This document shows, one piece after another, positions 58,843-64,000 of a DNA stretch of 64,000 bases (its first letter is position 1; every line of letters starts with the position of its first letter). Position numbers and translations under genes: made by a program. Where the stretch lies: assembly GCF_048771995.1 (NCBI RefSeq), contig NC_133030.1, forward strand, positions 12,912,001 to 12,976,000, written 5' to 3'. The notes beneath the pieces were generated by a model. The model was not told where the DNA came from. It ran no database searches and saw only the letters and a program-made list of their open reading frames with translations. Origin of the DNA: Taeniopygia guttata. Lineage: Eukaryota; Chordata; Aves; Passeriformes; Estrildidae.

Positions 58843-61800
58843 ATGGGGCCGGTGGCGGCGCTGGGGCTGCTGCTGTGCGTGCGGCTGTGTGCGGGTGAGT
58901 GGCGGCGGGCGGGAGCGGGGCCCGCGGCGGTGGCGGGCCCGGCTCAGCAGCCCCCGTGCCGCAGGCTCCGGGCAGCTGCGTCTGGTGGGCGGCGGCGGGC
59001 GCTGTGCCGGGCGCGTGGAGGTGGAGCACGGCGGTGAGTGGGGCTCCGTGTGCGTCTACGATTTCGACTGGGAACCTCGCTGGGCCGCGGTGGTGTGCCG
59101 GCAGCTGGGCTGTGGCCGGGTGGACAGGGCGTCCCCGTACGCCCCGTTCGGGCAGGGCACCGGGCGGATCTGGCTGCAGCCCTTCTTCTGCCTGGGCACC
59201 GAGAATTCGCTGGTGGAGTGTCTGCACTTTGGATGGGGACTGCACTTATGCGGCCACGACCGGGATGTGGGGGTGACCTGCACAGGTGAGGGGACACGCT
59301 GGCCGTGCAGGGACAGGCACGTTGTGCTGGAGCATCCTGGGCAGGTCTGAGCCGTGCCGGTGCCCCTGTGCAGATGCCGTGGAGCTGAGGCTGGTGGGCG
59401 GCAGCAGTCCCTGTGCCGGGAGGGTGGAGGTGAAGCTGCAGGGACAGTGGGGCTCGGTGGGAGACGACGTCTGGGACATGGAGGACGCCGAGGTGGTTTG
59501 CCAGCAGCTGGGCTGTGGCTCGGCTTCTGGTGCCTACTCTGCCCATGACACGTTCGGTCAAGGGAATGGGCTCATCAGCCTGGCCAGGGTGGACTGCGGT
59601 GGGTACGAGGCCATGCTCTGGGACTGTGAGATCCGTAAGTCGGGACCCCATCAATTCTTCAACCATTACTGGGACACAGCTGTTGTCTGCCAAGGTAGGA
59701 GCTGGGCTTATGGGGGCACGGGGCACTGCCTGCGCATCCCTTGACACTGGTCCTGCAGGATTCTCCCGGCTAGTTGGAGGTGATGGAGCCTGTGCCGGGC
59801 GTCTGGAGGTGCGTCGGGGCCGGGCCTGGGTCGGTGTCTGTGAGGATCAGGTGGACATGAAGGCGGCCCAGGTGGTGTGCAGGGAGCTGGGCTGCGGTGA
59901 GGCGCTCGCCATCCCTGGCAGCGCTCGATTTGGGAGAGGATCAGGGTCATTCTGGGACGGTGGCTTCCAGTGCAATGGCACCGAGTCCCTGCTCAGTGCG
60001 TGTGCCCGGCGTCTGCCCCACAGCCAGGCCTGCGCCGGCCCTGCCAGCGTCATCTGCTCCGGTAAGTGCTGGGGACGGCGGGAGCTGTTGGGGTCCCTGC
60101 GGCATGGCCCCCCTGACCGCCGTTCGTGCCGCAGCCTACACGGGCTTCCGGCTGGGGAACAGCAGCTCGGGATGCTCCGGGCGAGTGGAGGTGGCAGTGA
60201 GGGGGACGTGGGGATCCGTGTGCGCCAGCGAGTGGGACCTGGCCGATGCGCACGTCCTGTGCCGCCACCTGGGCTGCGGCCGCGCCTCCAGCGTGCCCCC
60301 GGGAGGCTCCTTCGGCAGCGGGGAGGGGACACTGCGGCCGGACGCCTTCGGCTGCCACGGGAGCGAGCGGCACCCGGGCGAGTGCCCCGTGGCCGTGCTG
60401 GGGAAGCCGCCCTGTGTGCCCGGAAACGCTGCCGCCGTCAACTGCTCAGGTGTGCAAGGCGGCTCTGCGAGGAGCCTTAAGGGCTTTTGGGAGCCTGCTA
60501 AGAATTGGCAGCAGTGGATGCAGGGAACTTTTGCGATGAAGGACTGAGTCTGACCATTTTACAGGCAGTGTCGAGTCCCTGCGGCTAGTAGGGGGCGAGT
60601 CCCGATGTGATGGGTTTCTGGATTTGGCCATAGCCACTGGGGCCTGGCGCCGTGTGCCAGGAGAGGTTTCGCTCGTACGGAATTTCAACGAAGTGTGCTG
60701 GGAGCTGGGCTGTGGAGAACTGGACAGGACTGATGCTGTCCGTGGTACGATCAAACTGCAGGATGTCAACAAGAATGAGAGGTCCATCATACAAAGGGCG
60801 ATTCGAACCATCATGGACAAGACCACCAGGTTGGCCCGTAGGACAATTAGTGATTATTATATTTTGAATCGAGAGGATTTCATCACCACTGCACCAGCTG
60901 ACATCCCTCATGGGAACTACATCACGTGCTCAGGTGGGTGTCCCGAGAAGGGCCAGAGGTGCGGGTGCCCCAAGCAGCCCCCCCAGCCCATTCCTTCCCG
61001 GCCCACAGGCAGCCGGCAGGTGAGGCTGGCGGGGAGCTCGGGGCGCTGTGCCGGGCGCGTGGAGGTCTATTCCGGGGGCAGCTGGAGCTCCGTCTGCCAG
61101 GAAGGCTGGGAGCTGCAGGACGCCGCCGTTGTCTGCCGGGAGCTGGGCTGTGGCACGGCACTGGAGGCCCCGAGCCGGGCGCGCTTCGGTGCCGGCACGG
61201 GGCCGCTGTGGCCGTACGTGCCCGACTGCTCCGGCTCCGAGGAGTCTCTCTGGGAATGCGGGCGCACGGAACGGCGCGAGTGCGGGCGCGGAGGCGGGGC
61301 AGGGGCCGTCTGCTCAGGTCGGTGCCGGGCACCCCAAGGTCAGGGCCCGGCAGAGGCCCCGGGGGGTTCCCGGCCGTGCCGTGACCCCCCCGCACCCCTT
61401 GCAGAGCAGCTCTCGGTGCGGCTGGCAGGAGGCCCTGGGCGCTGCCGGGGGTACCTGGAGGTGTCCTACAACGGCACCTGGGGCCGCGTCTGCGCCAACG
61501 GCACCAGAACTGGCACCGCCGCCGCCGTCTGCCGCCAGCTGGGCTGTGGGCACCTGGGCCGGCTCTCAGCTGTCCCCACCCAGCAGCCGTCCCTGGCGTG
61601 GCTGGCCTGGGTGGGCTGTGAGGACGGGGCCCGCTCGCTCTGGGAGTGCCCCTCGGCCCCCTGGCACCTGCAGAGCTGTGGCACCAGCGGCTACGCCCAA
61701 GTGGAGTGTGAGGAGGACGGCGATGGCACCTCTGAGGGACGCACTACCCCATATCCGGAGGGTGCCACCAGCACAGGTAGCTCTGCCCGTGCCTGCATCC

Positions 61801-63217
61801 CCCAACGCAGGCTGGCTGGGATCCCCCTCCCCTCACTGCCTGCCTGTGTCCCCACAGGTGTCCCCAGCAGATCGCCCTCAGCAGTGGCCGTGGGGACTGT
61901 GCCTGTGCCCACTGTGCTGTGCGTGGTGCTGGGGACGCTGCTGTGCCTGTCCCTGGGTGCCCTGGCCCTGCTGCTGTGCCGTGCCCGTGCCCGGCGCCGA
62001 GGTGGCTCCCGGTGGATGGGGGTGGGGACAGATCCGGTCTGGGGGTCCAGAGGCTCCTGTCCAGTGGAACAGATCTGAAGGTGGCCGGGGTGATCCCTGT
62101 GCCACCCACAGGGCCCAGGGCCCCAGGTAAGTGCTGCATCTGGTTCCAGGCCCTGGCAGAGCTGCAGATGCCATCTCCAACGCTGTCTACGAGGAGCTGG
62201 ATTACAAAGCCGTGCCAGAGTACCAGGAGGTGCCCACTCCCCCAGGTGGGTGCCGCCCTTGTGCCCCGGCTGTGCTCGGAGTGAAGGCTCTGCCTGACAG
62301 CCCCACGGCACCTCCGGGTCCTGGTGGCCCTGCTGTGGTTCCTGGCCATGGGCTGTGGGTGCCCCTGGGTGCCACAGTGGCCCCGCTCTGTAGCGTGAGG
62401 TTCTGTCACCTGCGGAGCCGCTTGTGGCCACCCCCAAGTCCCTGTTTGTCCCCTGCAGGTTCCCTGTCGGAGGGACGGGTGAAGAAGCTGCCGTATTACA
62501 CCGGGGACAGCGTGGAGGGGAGTGACACCGAGGCCGCCCCAGGTAGGGCCACAGGGCAGGAGCCCAGCAGGGAGAGCTGGGGACAGGGGGCACACCCAGG
62601 CTGGGGGGCTGAGGGGACAAATCCTTCCCCCCTTGTTAGTGTGCAGAGAGACATCGCCTTTCCCTGTGGGACCACAGGGCCTCCAGCAGCTGCCCAGTGG
62701 AAAGGCTGGCGAGGGTGGCACAGCCAGAGCCCTGCCAGGGACACTGGTCATTGCCATGGACCCCTCTGATTTTCCCAGATCCCCCTGCCCGGCCCGAGCA
62801 AGGAACCCCGGAGGGCTACGACGATGTCCTGGATGTGCCACAGGAGGCCCCTGCTCCCAGCACTGGGGACATCTCTGAGGGAGTGACACGGCAGAAATCG
62901 ATCTGTGTCCTCCACACAGGTGAGAGGGCTCAAAGCTGCCCTGTCCCCTCTGTCGAGCCACTCCAGGGCAGGGTTTGTGTGTGGGGGCAGGCAGGGCCCC
63001 AGCACAGATCCATGGGTGCTGTGCTCTGACCCCCGGTGGGGTCCGTCAGGGGGGACAGGGAGCTGCCTGCCCCTCAGGCACCTTTCCGTGCTGTCCCCAA
63101 GGTGGGATCTGCTCCCCTCCATGTCCCCCAGGAGCAACAACAGACTTCTCAGATCCGAGCCCAGGGAACACGGACTATGATGATGTGGGCAGCAGCGCCC
63201 CGGCGACACTGCCATGA
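58843..63217 (+). CDS. SRCR gene 6: WC1/CD163L1-like scavenger receptor (cassette B)
   Basis: Exons 58843-58894, 58965-59285, 59374-59694, 59759-60061, 60135-60449, 60565-60933, 61009-61317, 61405-61776, 61858-62001, 62112-62126, 62150-62245, 62459-62542, 62779-62919, 63132-63217 (2928 nt, 975 residues). Same architecture as gene 1. SRCR1 is a mosaic: the YDFDWEPRW/CRQLGCG half matches gene 5, while the FFCLGTENSLVECLHF half matches gene 3. SRCR2 resembles gene 5 but reads RKSGPHQFFNHYW. Exon 6 is cassette B and nearly identical to gene 4 (one Asn/Ser difference noticed). In the tail, exon 13 ends LHTG instead of LPTG. Open throughout, poly(A) signal ATTAAA at 63395-63400. Confidence 0.85.
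60565..60933 (+). other. Exon 6, cassette B (gene 6)
   Basis: Second copy of the basic cassette, 369 nt, same acceptor TTTTACAG and donor GTGGGT as in gene 4. Near-identity to the gene 4 exon, against the clear SRCR1/SRCR2 differences between these genes, points to recent sharing of this segment. Confidence 0.8.
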
Positions 63218-63776
63218 GGATGTCCTGGCCATGCCACAGCCCTGGGGACACGTGTGTGGCAGTGCGGTGGGGCCCTGTGCCCAGGGAGGTCTGGCCCTGC
63301 CCATGGAAGTCATCCCTCGCTGTGCAGCGCTGCAGGAAAGCAGCTCCTGTGTAGGGATTTCCTTTGATTTCAGTTTAAATTTCCATTTTTCCTTATTAAA
63401 AGCCAAACTGGTCAGAAACTCACTCCCATGCCTGGAAGCTCATTCTGGGGCTGGCACTTCCATCCCATGTACGCTTTTGGTTGGCGATGTGAGGCAGGAA
63501 CTGGAAGCAGAAACACATCCCTGGGGATGGTGGGCTGAGGGGGGAGGGCAGAGGAGGATTGCTGGGCTTGTCTGCAGGGCCTTTATTTATCGCTGCCAAA
63601 TGCACAGAAGCGATGCCAGCAACAGCGAGGGGAAAAGGGAGAGGGCAGGAGCCGGAGCCCACCCCGCAGGTGCCGCAGGATCTCCTCCCCGTGCCCCGCG
63701 GGTGGGGCAGGCTCAGCCCCACTCTCAGCGCCGAGAGCTGGGCTGGGAAGGGCTCTGGTTGTTGGAAGGACTTTTC

Positions 63777-63978
63777 CTAAAGGAGGGAAGGTCTCCTGAA
63801 GGAGGTGAGCGCCTTCCTGCCCCCCGGCAGCAGCCCACGGTGGCAGGGCAGCCGGGCCATGGCCCCTGGCTGCGGCACGTCGTGCTCCAGGAGGCTCCCG
63901 ATCTTCAGGGCGGGCTGCAGAGCCCGGAGGGCGTCCAGTTCCTGCAGCAGGGCCTGGCTGAAGCCGTCCGTGCTCAGC
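63777..63978 (-). pseudogene. Minus-strand terminal exon fragment (unit 6)
   Basis: Same 202-nt terminal exon, with a few substitutions near the stop. AATAAA on minus is at 63592-63597. The window ends just past the acceptor, so the ERV junction expected next is not visible. Confidence 0.5.
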
Positions 63979-64000
63979 CTGGGCGTGGAGGAGGCAGGAG

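Larger units (their letters stand above)
56821..64000 (+). repeat. Array repeat unit 6 (partial, runs off window)
   Basis: Sixth unit without the 1.38-kb LTR-like insertion (empty site near 57131-57141, here reading GAGAG) and without the 3' UTR solo LTR. It carries a cassette B gene. The array evidently continues beyond the window. Confidence 0.8.

Noticed and set aside
1-64000. tRNA, rRNA, CRISPR or bacterial-type operon features
   Set aside because: None seen; the exon-intron structure and ERVs show vertebrate DNA.

Overview
This window is vertebrate, almost certainly bird, DNA. It has compact GC-rich genes with short GT-AG introns, CpG-island upstream regions, and junctions carrying alpharetrovirus-like env and LTR remnants. 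It holds one thing repeated six times: a head-to-tail array of group B scavenger-receptor cysteine-rich (SRCR) membrane receptors on the + strand. The tail resembles the WC1 / CD163L1 / SCART type of lymphocyte receptor. The songbird guess rests only on ERV style and is inference.

Repeat units run about 1798-13314, 13315-23128, 23129-35219, 35220-45290, 45291-56820 and 56821 to beyond the window end. Each unit reads, left to right: (a) about 320 bp of host flank; (b) in units 1, 2, 3 and 5 only, a ~1.38-kb LTR-like insertion; (c) ~1.7 kb of CpG-rich promoter/5' region ending in a 14-bp repeat that contains the start codon; (d) a 14-exon SRCR gene of ~4.4 kb; (e) the 3' UTR, interrupted in units 2 and 3 by a 565-bp solo LTR; (f) a minus-strand terminal exon of an unidentified host gene; (g) an env tail plus LTR, followed at four of five internal junctions by leader, env and a second LTR. 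No gag or pol is seen.

Each gene encodes about 975-980 residues: signal peptide, seven SRCR-type domains (one per exon), a short stalk, one membrane span, and a tail with YEEL and two YDDV motifs. Genes 1, 2, 4, 5 and 6 look intact. Gene 3 has a 7-nt deletion in exon 5 and predicts a 459-residue product without a membrane anchor.

The most interesting pattern is where the copies differ. SRCR3, 4 and 6 are almost invariant. SRCR1 and SRCR2, the membrane-distal domains, differ in short blocks shuffled between copies. Exon 6 exists as two exclusive cassettes: an acidic repeat-bearing form (genes 1, 2, 3, 5) and a basic form (genes 4, 6). Cassette type matches exactly the presence or absence of the upstream LTR insertion, giving the order A-A-A-B-A-B. 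The locus looks like a receptor family diversified by duplication, gene conversion and exon-cassette exchange. Bases 1 to about 8402 and 11518 to about 19905 look nearly identical, so either a very recent duplication or conversion, or an assembly duplication, must be considered. No tRNA, rRNA or CRISPR was seen.
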